Source: Flavobacteriales bacterium
Lineage (GTDB): Bacteria > Bacteroidota > Bacteroidia > Flavobacteriales_E > Vicingaceae
Direction of reading: 5' to 3'
Length of the DNA stretch: 64,000 bases
Assembly: GCA_013359255.1 (NCBI GenBank)
Contig: JABWCF010000011.1
Span: forward strand, 101,829-165,828
The notes under the pieces were generated by a model. The model did no database searches. It saw only the letters and a program-made list of their open reading frames with translations, and was not told where the DNA came from. Each line of letters opens with the position of its first letter. The first letter of the stretch is position 1. Made by a program: the position numbers and the translations under genes. Positions 1 to 8,038 of the stretch are shown here, piece after piece.

Positions 1-1779
1 GTTATTTTAAGCACAACAGGAACCGTATCAGGAGTAACCATAAATGCAAATGGAGCAAATGGAGGAAATCAGGTGCTTGGAATAAATTCAAACAATCAGG
101 CCGAAGGTCCGGGAGGAGGCGGAGGAGGAGGATACATTGCTGTATCTAATGGTTCTCCTACACAAACAGTAAATGGAGGGAATAACGGAACTTCTAACTC
201 TAATCATATAACAAACTTTCCTCCTAATGGTGCTACAAGGGGAGGAGCCGGTTTAGCCTCTCAACCTTTTACGGCTTTTGATTTGGTGAAAAGTAACGAT
301 ACCACTATTTGTGAAGGCACAAGTGTCACACTTACAGCTTCTTTAATAGGAAACCCTCCTGGAGGTTTAACTATTACATGGTTCGATGCACAATTTGGTG
401 GCAATGTGTTAGGTACTGGTAATACCTATACAACTCCCATATTAAATAACAATACAACTTATTATGTTGGTGTTTGCCCGGGTACTTTTCGTTTGCCTAT
501 TGTTATTTCGGTAGTTCAGTGTTTAAGTCCTATTGCCGATTTTTCATCGAGTGATAGCTCATTTTGTGCAGGCTCTTGCATTGATTTTACCAACTTGAGT
601 GTAAATTCCAATTCGTGGCAATGGCATTTTTCAGGAGGAAATCCATCAACTTCAATAGCTCAACACCCTACTAATATTTGTTATAATACACCCGGAACTT
701 ATACTGTTTCTTTGGTAGCATACGATGGAAATGGAGCTTCTGATTCTATAGCCAAAGTAATGTTTATTACAGTATTTGAAAATCCTATGGTTGACGCAGG
801 GAATAATCAAACCTCTTGTAATGGAGATTCGGTGGCCATTCAGGCAACCGCTTCGGGAGGAACTTTACCTTATTTCTTTTTTTGGAATAATGGTTTAGGT
901 ACCGGGACTTCGCATTTAGTAGCTCCGGCTACTACTACCACTTATTTTGTTACCCTTACCGATGCGAATGGCTGCACATCAACCGATTCGGTTATTGTAA
1001 CAGTGGGAGAATATCCAACGGTTTTGTTTGAATTTGATACTTTGTATAATGCGTGTTTGCCATCGTGCGTAACATTTACAAACCAATCTTCCATTTCATC
1101 GGGAAGCATAACGCAATATTTGTGGAATTTTGGCAATGGAAATACGTCCTCTCAAACCAATCCTGTTTATTGTTATCCAAGTGAAGGCAATTATTCGGTA
1201 ACTCTTACAGCAGTTAGCAATTTAGGGTGTTCAGCATCCTATATTAATCCATTGTTCATAAATATTGCCCCACAAGTAAATGCAGCATTTATTACAGGCG
1301 GAAACAATCCGTTTAAACCAAACACGCCTATCAATGTTACAGACCAGTCATCGGGTGGCGATATAATTTATTATCTTTTATCTACAGGCGATACATTAAC
1401 TCAAACGAATCCGGTTTTAAATTTCGCAGAAGATGGAGTTTATACCATTTGCCAAATAGTACGAAACAGCTTAAAAGGTTGCGAAGATTCTGCATGTATG
1501 CTTATAGAAGTGATAGGCGAATTAATTATTCCGAATGTGTTTACACCTAATGGAGATGGAAACAATGATGTTTTTTACATTAGAGGGTTATATGGAAAAG
1601 AAAACAAAATGGAAATTTATACTCGCTGGGGGCAAATGGTATATTATAATGAAACATACGGAAATGATTGGGATGGGAGAACCTCTTCAGGACTGGAAGT
1701 ATCGGCAGGTACATATTATTTTATACTGAAAACGACAGACGAGAAAGAATATACCGGAAGTTTTACCTTGCTCAGATAA
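1..1779 (+). CDS. T9SS type B cargo protein with PKD/Ig-like domains (5' partial)
   Basis: The reading frame is open from the first base, so the start lies upstream of the window; the GTG at 73 is only the first in-frame start codon here. The visible 592 residues begin Gly/Asn-rich with a run of seven glycines. They continue with an Ig-like domain (about nt 300-510), a PKD domain with a Cys pair (about 535-770), a further beta domain (about 790-1010) and a second PKD-like domain (about 1020-1260). The end (about 1520-1776) has IPNVFTPNGDGNND, RWGQ, a DWDG turn and a final TLLR, the gliding-motility-associated C-terminal (type B) sorting domain. By family this is exported through the T9SS and displayed at or released from the cell surface. 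Its ligand is unknown. Confidence 0.88.
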   Translation, partial: VILSTTGTVSGVTINANGANGGNQVLGINSNNQAEGPGGGGGGGYIAVSNGSPTQTVNGGNNGTSNSNHITNFPPNGATRGGAGLASQPFTAFDLVKSNDTTICEGTSVTLTASLIGNPPGGLTITWFDAQFGGNVLGTGNTYTTPILNNNTTYYVGVCPGTFRLPIVISVVQCLSPIADFSSSDSSFCAGSCIDFTNLSVNSNSWQWHFSGGNPSTSIAQHPTNICYNTPGTYTVSLVAYDGNGASDSIAKVMFITVFENPMVDAGNNQTSCNGDSVAIQATASGGTLPYFFFWNNGLGTGTSHLVAPATTTTYFVTLTDANGCTSTDSVIVTVGEYPTVLFEFDTLYNACLPSCVTFTNQSSISSGSITQYLWNFGNGNTSSQTNPVYCYPSEGNYSVTLTAVSNLGCSASYINPLFINIAPQVNAAFITGGNNPFKPNTPINVTDQSSGGDIIYYLLSTGDTLTQTNPVLNFAEDGVYTICQIVRNSLKGCEDSACMLIEVIGELIIPNVFTPNGDGNNDVFYIRGLYGKENKMEIYTRWGQMVYYNETYGNDWDGRTSSGLEVSAGTYYFILKTTDEKEYTGSFTLLR

Positions 1780-1782
1780 AAT

Positions 1783-2199
1783 TTATTTTAGAATTTTTTC
1801 TGCTGAGTATGAGGTAAAAGTGCCTGTAGCTTTTGCAATTAATTCGCCACTGGAATTAAAAATTTCACCGCTTGATATTATGATAGATTTTCCTTTAAAA
1901 TCAACTTTACCCACTCCTTTTAGTTGGTTGCCAAGTTTAGCTGGTCTAAGAAAGGTAATTTTATATTCTACCGTGTTGGCAAGTTTACCTTCGTGAGCAA
2001 TAGCACTTAGAGCTGCAACGCCAATTACACCGTCCATAAAAGCAGCAATCATTCCTCCGTGTGCATTGTGGTAAGTGGCTAAATGCTTATCTTCGATTGT
2101 TAAAAAGTATTCGATATGCCCCGGGTTAATAATTTTAAAGTGCATATTATTGGCTTTTCCAAAAAGATTCATTTGGTTATATATCTCAATTAAATCCAT
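1783..2199 (-). CDS. PaaI-like hotdog-fold thioesterase
   Basis: A 138-residue protein of usual length for the PaaI/YdiI hotdog family. The segment HNAHGGMIAAFMDG (residues 44-57) carries the typical HGG and the acidic residue of the active helix, and TVEYKITFLRPAK is the usual central strand. It probably hydrolyses an acyl-CoA thioester in the cytoplasm; the substrate cannot be read from sequence. Its ATG overlaps the stop of the upstream M23 peptidase gene by one base (TAATG), so the two are probably translationally coupled. Its stop lies 3 bp from the stop of the convergent T9SS cargo gene. Confidence 0.85.
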   Translation of the reverse strand: MDLIEIYNQMNLFGKANNMHFKIINPGHIEYFLTIEDKHLATYHNAHGGMIAAFMDGVIGVAALSAIAHEGKLANTVEYKITFLRPAKLGNQLKGVGKVDFKGKSIIISSGEIFNSSGELIAKATGTFTSYSAEKILK

Positions 2200-3041
2200 T
2201 ACTGAATTTTTAGTTTTTGCCCAATTTGGAGAAGTGAAGATTCTTTTATTTTATTGTAATAACATAATTTCGATACGCTGGTTCCATATTTTCTGGCAAT
2301 ATGAGAAAGTGTTTCTCCTTGCCTGACGTAGTGGTATTTTGCGGCTTTTAAATCGATAGTTTCTTGAAATATAGTTTTAGAAATTTTTAGATTTTTTGTT
2401 TTTAATTCGCAGTTTTCAAAATCAATAAGATATATCGGATTTATGGCTTCGCCTTTAAAACGTACTTCAAAATGCAAATGACTACCGTATGAACGCCCTG
2501 TGTTTCCGCCCAAACCAATAAGGTCTCCTGCCTGAACATAATCATTTACTTTTACCTTTAATTCAGAAAAGTGTGCATACAATGTTTCTAGCCCGTTAGG
2601 ATGCCTAATGACTATTACATTTCCGTATGTTTTACTTTTTTTTGCTATTCTTACCATTCCTTCAAAGGCTGCGAGAACAGGTTCTCCCTTTTCTAATTTT
2701 ATGTCTATGCCATAATGAAAGCGGTATTTTCTATGGCCAAACTCTGAACTGATGTGCCCAAAATGCGGATGTGCATAGTCGCATTCATCGTAAATAAGAT
2801 GCAGGTGTGTCGTATCAATAGAATATTTAAACGGGCTGTTGTATAAATGAATTTCGCTGGTATCCCAATGGCAATATACATCGTAAGTGGGTATCCTATG
2901 CAGAGAGTCGTTTATGTTCCATTCAATAAGTTCTGGGGTGTTAATAGTATGTTCTTTTAATTGAAACGAAGAGTACCCGTGATTTTGACCAAAAAAATCA
3001 GAGGTCGTAATAAGGCCTACTATGATAATCCAATTTTTCAC
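2199..3041 (-). CDS. M23 metallopeptidase with C-terminal LysM domain
   Basis: A secreted peptidoglycan hydrolase. Numbered from a TTG at 3050, the M23 (LytM) domain covers about residues 95-205 with zinc ligands in HYGID (His112, Asp116) and HLH (191-193). A LysM domain (YVRQGETLSHIARKYGTS, about 240-282) would bind peptidoglycan. I chose the GTG at 3041, which gives MKNWIIIVGLITTSDFFGQ, a normal signal peptide; the TTG nine bases upstream is the alternative. Family knowledge says it cuts peptide cross-links during wall growth or division. It forms an operon with the downstream thioesterase through a one-base overlap. A functional link between the two is not evident. Confidence 0.86.
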   Translation of the reverse strand: MKNWIIIVGLITTSDFFGQNHGYSSFQLKEHTINTPELIEWNINDSLHRIPTYDVYCHWDTSEIHLYNSPFKYSIDTTHLHLIYDECDYAHPHFGHISSEFGHRKYRFHYGIDIKLEKGEPVLAAFEGMVRIAKKSKTYGNVIVIRHPNGLETLYAHFSELKVKVNDYVQAGDLIGLGGNTGRSYGSHLHFEVRFKGEAINPIYLIDFENCELKTKNLKISKTIFQETIDLKAAKYHYVRQGETLSHIARKYGTSVSKLCYYNKIKESSLLQIGQKLKIQ

Positions 3042-3117
3042 CGGCCACAATGATATAGAATATTATTTTTTTTTACAAGCAGTATTAGACCGATAAAGAA
3101 TTAGAGCATGTAAAATG

Positions 3118-3543
3118 CTAAATAAATGTTTTTAGCCAATTTATGGCAGAGTCATTATCGGTAAAGAAATTAGTCGGAATTCTTGGTTTATTTATGCGTA
3201 TGTAAAATTTGGCAATGATTTTTTGTGCTAATGATTTTAAAATATAGGCATCAGCACAAGAAATTTCTTCTCTATGTCTGCTGGCCAAGTACTCTCTCGC
3301 CTCATTATTAGGTATTACGTAGGGCTTTTCGGTGGTAATTAAGTGAGGTGCTCTTTCGCCTTTCAAAATATTTTTTGTGAAATCTACTGTTTCTTTTACC
3401 TGATCGGCTGTTACTTCTTGCTCTGTAATTACATTTACATGCAAAATACCGTCTGATCTGAAATGTAATGTCATTGCAGAAGTACGAAAGTGTTTATTTG
3501 TCGGGTAGTTTTTAATGTCGAATGTTGTTAAAATATCGACCAA
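3118..3543 (-). CDS. Small STAS/SpoIIAA-like (DUF7793-type) protein
   Basis: A 141-residue soluble protein with the pattern of small Bacteroidota STAS-like proteins: HFRSDGILHVNV near the N-terminus, a central stretch and a C-terminal FYIRINKPRIPTNFFTDNDSAINWLK. These proteins occur singly and their role is unknown. The start is a TTG at 3543. An ATG at 3474 (residue 24) would remove the first beta strand, which homologues as I recall them keep, so I prefer the TTG. It stands alone between the M23 gene and a divergent lipoprotein gene. The family call is from memory of the pattern. Confidence 0.6.
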   Translation of the reverse strand: MVDILTTFDIKNYPTNKHFRTSAMTLHFRSDGILHVNVITEQEVTADQVKETVDFTKNILKGERAPHLITTEKPYVIPNNEAREYLASRHREEISCADAYILKSLAQKIIAKFYIRINKPRIPTNFFTDNDSAINWLKTFI

Positions 3544-3653
3544 TATACAAAAAATGTAGATATAAAACAGAAAACACTTTTAAATTTAACATTTTAGGGA
3601 TAAATATTTTTAAAACAGAGAGAAAAATAAAAAAGGTATTTAACTTAGGGTTG

Positions 3654-3661
3654 TAAATTTG
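3654..3661 (+). promoter_or_regulatory. Possible -7 box of the 3688 lipoprotein gene
   Basis: TAAATTTG fits the Bacteroidota -7 consensus TAnnTTTG and lies 26 bp before the ATG at 3688. No clear -33 TTG is visible at the right distance, so the call rests on the -7 box alone. Confidence 0.35.
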
Positions 3662-3687
3662 CTGGTAATTATTAAAAAACAAATACA

Positions 3688-4536
3688 ATGAAAAAAACTA
3701 TTTGGTTACTTATTCCTTTTATTATGGCTTGTAATGAGGGTGGAGGAGACGAAACATTATTACAAGAAATAGAAAAACTAAAAGAAGAAAACAAAACCAT
3801 TCAGGAGTCTGCTAATTCAAAAGATGCAGCTATTGACGAATTTTTTAGAGGATATAACGAGATAGAAGAAAATTTAAGACAGATAAAAGAAAAGGAAAAA
3901 ATTCTTTCTGATTACAGTAAAGGAACTTCTGAAATGGGAAAAGTAAATCAAGAACAAATTGTAGCCGATATTCAGGCCATACAGGAGTTACTGCAAAAAA
4001 ATAAGAATCGCCTTTCTTCTGTTTCGCAAAAATTAAAAGAAGCGAATCTGAAAATTTTTGAAATGGAAAAAACCATAGAGCGACTTGCCGACCAAATTCA
4101 AACAAAAGATGCACAGATAGCCAGTTTACAAGAACAACTAATAAAACTAAACGGAGAGTTGGAGTATTTGTTTAACGAATACAATGAGAGAGTAGCCGAA
4201 GTAGGAGCGAAAGACGAAGAGTTAAACACCGCATGGTACGCTTTTGGTACAGCAAAAGAATTAAAAGAAAATGGTGTAATTACAAAAGAAGGAGGAGTAA
4301 TTGGTATAGGTAAAACAAAAAAACTAAAAGAGGATTTTAATAAAAATTACTTTACTAAGATAGATATACGAGAAGTTACATCTATTCCTTTACAAGCTAA
4401 AAGTGCCAATATACTTACTACTCACTCTCCTAAATCGTACAAGATAGAGGGAAATGGCAGGGCAGATAAACTCGTAATAACCGATATAAAAGAGTTTTGG
4501 AATTCTTCGAAATATTTAGTTGTTGTTGTGGAATAA
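3688..4536 (+). CDS. Coiled-coil lipoprotein, Cbp1-like
   Basis: A 282-residue predicted lipoprotein. The signal peptide ends in a lipobox (FIMAC, Cys15). Residues 22-185 are a long heptad-rich coiled coil full of Glu, Lys and Gln. The C-terminal part (about 185-282) is a compact domain with conserved-looking KLKEDFNKNYFTKIDI and LTTHSPKSYKI segments. Proteins of this layout in Bacteroidota are sometimes annotated as Cbp1 family collagen-binding adhesin; I recall that label but cannot verify that the function applies. It is probably anchored in the outer membrane or periplasm. It is followed by a clear terminator and appears monocistronic. Confidence 0.7.
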   Translation: MKKTIWLLIPFIMACNEGGGDETLLQEIEKLKEENKTIQESANSKDAAIDEFFRGYNEIEENLRQIKEKEKILSDYSKGTSEMGKVNQEQIVADIQAIQELLQKNKNRLSSVSQKLKEANLKIFEMEKTIERLADQIQTKDAQIASLQEQLIKLNGELEYLFNEYNERVAEVGAKDEELNTAWYAFGTAKELKENGVITKEGGVIGIGKTKKLKEDFNKNYFTKIDIREVTSIPLQAKSANILTTHSPKSYKIEGNGRADKLVITDIKEFWNSSKYLVVVVE

Positions 4537-4557
4537 AAATACATCATTGTTTCTCAT

Positions 4558-4584
4558 AAAAAAGCGGTTACAAACCGCTTTTTT
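4558..4584 (+). terminator. Intrinsic terminator after the coiled-coil lipoprotein gene
   Basis: The arms AAAAGCGGTT and AACCGCTTTT enclose a 3-nt loop (ACA), with a run of T after the stem. It lies 21 bp after the stop at 4536. The A-run on the other side would make it work in both directions. Confidence 0.85.
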
Positions 4585-4702
4585 ATAAGCCGAAGTATAA
4601 GAAATTATTTCAATATAAAAAAATAATTTTTTAGCAACTTTTTTTTAAAAAACAAGTTAAACAAGGCAGAATTACCTATTAACTGACTAAATATTGGTTG
4701 CT

Positions 4703-4894
4703 ATGAAAAAATCAAGATTGGAATACGCCAAGTTTATTTTGGCGAAAGTAAGTTTCGATATAAAATTATTTAGAAAAGAATTGACCAAAGCACTTAAAAA
4801 TCTTATTGAAGAAGAGAAAAAGGAGTTAGTAGATTGGGTGAGGCAGAACTACGAACAGCAGTATAAGTATATGCTAAATTACTCCGAAGTTTAG
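4703..4894 (+). CDS. Small conserved Bacteroidota protein, unknown function
   Basis: A 63-residue protein beginning MKKSRLEYAKFILAKVSFD, followed by a basic and then acidic helical stretch (KELTKALKNLIEEEKKEL) and an aromatic C-terminus. I recall similar 60-70 residue proteins, starting almost identically, as widespread orphans in Bacteroidota; no function is known to me. The ATG at 4703 is preferred over a TTG at 4694. No membrane segment or metal motif is present. Its stop is 2 bp from the convergent ridA-like stop. Confidence 0.65.
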   Translation: MKKSRLEYAKFILAKVSFDIKLFRKELTKALKNLIEEEKKELVDWVRQNYEQQYKYMLNYSEV

Positions 4895-4896
4895 TT

Positions 4897-5373
4897 TTAC
4901 TTAACTGCTATAGCAGATATCTCTACATTTACATCTTTGGGTAATCTAGCTACCTGTACCGTTTCTCTTGCAGGGAATTCTTTCTCAAAGTAGCTTCCGT
5001 ACACTTCGTTTATTTTTCCAAAATGGTTCATGTCGGATATAAAAATGCTGCATTTTACTACATGGTTAAAATCCATTCCGGCCTCGTTAAGTACAGCTTT
5101 AAGGTTTTCCATTACTTGTTTGGTTTCAGCCTCAATGGTTTGTATTATCAGTTCTCCACTCTGTGGGTTAATTGCAATTTGCCCAGAAATATAAAGCGTG
5201 TTGCCAGCTAGCACCGCCTGGCTATATGGGCCAATAGGGGCGGGTGCATTTGGGGTTTCAATTATTTTTTTCATATTACTAAATTCTAAGGGTTTCTTCG
5301 TATTACTATTACAGGCTACAATGTTAAGTATAACCAGCACAAAAATGCCTAAGTAAAGATTTTTTATTTTCAT
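4897..5373 (-). CDS. RidA family protein with lipoprotein signal peptide
   Basis: Residues 34-158 are a complete RidA/YjgF domain: APIGPYSQAV, ISGQI, ARETVQVARLPKDVNVEISAIAV with the Arg that normally binds the imine or carboxylate substrate. Ordinary RidA proteins (about 125 aa) are cytosolic and deaminate reactive enamines. Here 33 extra residues form a lipoprotein signal: MKIKNLYLGIFVLVILNIVAC with lipobox Cys21. An internal ATG at 5274 would give a standard cytosolic RidA. The outer ATG lies only 4 bp after the lptD stop, which favours coupled translation of the lipoprotein form. Both forms might be made. Confidence 0.85.
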   Translation of the reverse strand: MKIKNLYLGIFVLVILNIVACNSNTKKPLEFSNMKKIIETPNAPAPIGPYSQAVLAGNTLYISGQIAINPQSGELIIQTIEAETKQVMENLKAVLNEAGMDFNHVVKCSIFISDMNHFGKINEVYGSYFEKEFPARETVQVARLPKDVNVEISAIAVK

Positions 5374-5377
5374 TTTT

Positions 5378-8023
5378 CTAACGATTTAGTGAAGATGAAT
5401 CGAAGTCGTAATATTCTCTTTTTCGGGTTATTCTTAAATCTTGAAGTGTAGATGCTTTTACATTTATTTTAACCATATAGCTTTTGCGTTGCCCGAATGG
5501 AATCCAGCTTATACTCATTTCCCAGCAATGTAAATCACGGTAAATATCAAAAGAGGTATAGCTGAATTTCCCCTCTTCAATATCATAATTCGTTTGGTAA
5601 CCCACTTTCCATTTAGGGGTTAAGTTTAAGTCTCCGTTTAATCCAACGGTATTCGTTATAGTTGCTTTTTGAAAAGAATTTGGTTTGTTGTATGCCAAAT
5701 TATAGTTTACATTTATTGACCACGGCACGTTAAAATCGATATAAGCCTGTGGGTTTTGTTTAATATCACGTGTAATGGCGTTATCTGTTTCTGTATTCTT
5801 TGCCTTATCTAATCCCGATTTTTTAGAGTCTTTACTTCTTAAACTGAAACTGGTAGTTACATTAGCACTATTTAAGCGACCTATACTTTTTTCAAAATCC
5901 CAATAGGTTTCATTTATTTTTTGTCCCAGAATATTATTTCTGTAAGGAGTTATATTTCCATTGAAATTGAGGTTTAAGTTCTTAAATAGGTAGGTTCTGC
6001 CACTTATTTTTATATCCTGCCAGTTTAACGAATCTGCTATCGCATCATATGCCGTAGAAATTCCCAAATTCTCAAAAAGAACTATTTTCTTTTCTTGTTT
6101 TATGCTGTCTTTTCTGGAGCGAACTTTCATCTCTAAGTTATTAATTAAATTCAGATTTAGGAGGCCAGCTTCTTTAGTATTCGGAGCACCAAATATTCCC
6201 CCTTCAAAAATCGAATATTCAACTTCTTTTTGTAAGGAGTGGTTATAATATTTTTTTAAACCCGCGTTGTTCTCTGGAGTATAAGAAAATCCAACAGAAG
6301 GAGTAAACACATGTCTGATGGCTTTTATAGTATTCCCTTTAAATAAATACATTCCATAAAGTTTAAATGTAAGATTAGTGCTTGCACTGGCCGTGCTTCC
6401 TCTGGCAAAACCATAAATAGTATCGGTAGAGGTTAGATTTATAGTAGAATCGTAAGTTCTGGAGATAGTTTTAGCATACCATTTTTCCTGCAGGTTTATA
6501 GCGGGATTCATTGTAAAGAATTTAAAAACTTTAAATGATGTGGTAAGAGGAATAGTGTGTTGTACGCCATTTTTCATATCGTTGGTAAGTCGGTCTAATC
6601 GGTCTAATTTAATAAGGGTATCGTATGTAGAAATATCGTTACGCATATTCGCAGAATAGCTTATTCCTGCGTTTTTATACCATTGCCCTTTAGAAGAAGA
6701 ATTATTTCCTCTAAAAGGAAACAATCGTTGTACATTAAAGGCAGCATCTGGAAGACTAACATTTACCTGCCGTGTTTGAGTGTTTTGGTTGTGTCTTGCA
6801 CTAAGCGTTAAACTAAAGGGTTTATTAGGAAAACTTTTTGTATATGAAATATTAGAACTAAAGGTATTGGTTAAATAGTCATCGGTAATACTGTTCAGAT
6901 TGTTTTTAAAGTTGGTGGTAGTACCAGCGTTTACATCGGCACTAAATCGGCTGTTGGGTCTTGCTTTAGCATCTTGTGCATGATTCCAGCGCACAAAAAA
7001 TTCATTTTGTTTAGAAAAATCAGAAAATTCTTTATAACTGTTACGAATTTGCGAATAACTAAAGCTAAAATTTCCGCTGTATTTATATCTAGTGTAGTAT
7101 TGAGTGTTTGCTTTTAATCCGTAGCTGCCTTTCGAGTAGATATCACCTGTTAAAGCCAAATCCATTCTATCGCTTATCGTCCAGTAATACCCTCCATTCA
7201 TTAGATAAAAACCAAGAGAAGGCGATTCTCCGTATGTAGGAATTAATATTCCCGATGACCGTTCTTTTTTATTCGGAAATAAACCAAACGGCACAGCCAG
7301 TGGAGTAGGAACGTCTTCTATCACCATATATGCAGGTCCGGTTACAATTTTATCATCGGGTATTACTTTTAACTTAGAAGCGTAAATGTAAAAGTGAGGA
7401 TGCTCTAAGTTACAGGTCGTATATTTTCCGTTTTTTATGTATAACTCTTCGGTATCCATTCTTTTTACGTGCTGTCCGTGAATATAACTTTCGCCTTCTT
7501 GAGTAATTACGTCTACTATTTTCCCTTTTTTAGTTTTAAAGTTATAGCGTATAGAGTAGGCACTAAAATTTTGTTCGCCTTGCGAAAATAGGGGGCGATC
7601 TGTGTATTTTCCGGTACTGTCGTAAATACCATATGCAAAAACCTGACTGGAATCAATACGAATTTCTATTGCTGCCGCTGTTAACACTAAATCCTCGTAG
7701 GTTACTTCGGCTTTTCCAAACAGGTACACTTTTTGATTAGCAAGATCAAACCGTATAGAATCGTTTGCTTTATACGAAACCTTCGATTCCAACGCATCGG
7801 GAGAGATGAGAGTATCAACCAGTATACTATCATTGCTTAATGAATCGTTAGAAAGAGCAATAGAGTCTGGGTTTTGTGTTGCTTTTATGGTGTTATAAAA
7901 AGAGTAAGATTTCAGATGGTTTTCAGAAAAAATATAGGATTGTTGAAAAGCCAGTGAATATATTACAACCAGAATGCGTAAACGAGCTTTAAAATGCGAG
8001 CTATTAATAGTAATTTTGTACAC
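5378..8023 (-). CDS. lptD: LPS-assembly outer-membrane protein LptD (OstA-like)
   Basis: An 881-residue outer-membrane protein. A GTG start gives a signal sequence (LRILVVIYSLAF). An N-terminal OstA-like beta-taco follows (about residues 85-250: DSIRFDLANQKVYLFGKAEVTYED, then repeated strand pairs). After that comes a long Tyr/Asn/Ser-rich barrel region. The sequence around VPFGLFPNKKERSSGILIPTYGES is typical of the domain junction in LptD of Bacteroidota. By family it inserts LPS into the outer leaflet with LptE. It is head-to-head with the amidase gene, and ridA follows 4 bp downstream in the same operon. Confidence 0.85.
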   Translation of the reverse strand: MYKITINSSHFKARLRILVVIYSLAFQQSYIFSENHLKSYSFYNTIKATQNPDSIALSNDSLSNDSILVDTLISPDALESKVSYKANDSIRFDLANQKVYLFGKAEVTYEDLVLTAAAIEIRIDSSQVFAYGIYDSTGKYTDRPLFSQGEQNFSAYSIRYNFKTKKGKIVDVITQEGESYIHGQHVKRMDTEELYIKNGKYTTCNLEHPHFYIYASKLKVIPDDKIVTGPAYMVIEDVPTPLAVPFGLFPNKKERSSGILIPTYGESPSLGFYLMNGGYYWTISDRMDLALTGDIYSKGSYGLKANTQYYTRYKYSGNFSFSYSQIRNSYKEFSDFSKQNEFFVRWNHAQDAKARPNSRFSADVNAGTTTNFKNNLNSITDDYLTNTFSSNISYTKSFPNKPFSLTLSARHNQNTQTRQVNVSLPDAAFNVQRLFPFRGNNSSSKGQWYKNAGISYSANMRNDISTYDTLIKLDRLDRLTNDMKNGVQHTIPLTTSFKVFKFFTMNPAINLQEKWYAKTISRTYDSTINLTSTDTIYGFARGSTASASTNLTFKLYGMYLFKGNTIKAIRHVFTPSVGFSYTPENNAGLKKYYNHSLQKEVEYSIFEGGIFGAPNTKEAGLLNLNLINNLEMKVRSRKDSIKQEKKIVLFENLGISTAYDAIADSLNWQDIKISGRTYLFKNLNLNFNGNITPYRNNILGQKINETYWDFEKSIGRLNSANVTTSFSLRSKDSKKSGLDKAKNTETDNAITRDIKQNPQAYIDFNVPWSINVNYNLAYNKPNSFQKATITNTVGLNGDLNLTPKWKVGYQTNYDIEEGKFSYTSFDIYRDLHCWEMSISWIPFGQRKSYMVKINVKASTLQDLRITRKREYYDFDSSSLNR
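8011..8018 (+). promoter_or_regulatory. -7 box for the amidase operon, inside lptD
   Basis: TAATTTTG matches TAnnTTTG 20 bp before the preferred amidase ATG at 8039. It lies inside the first codons of the divergent lptD gene. No convincing -33 element. Confidence 0.4.
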
Positions 8024-8038
8024 TCTGTTTTAAAAAGA

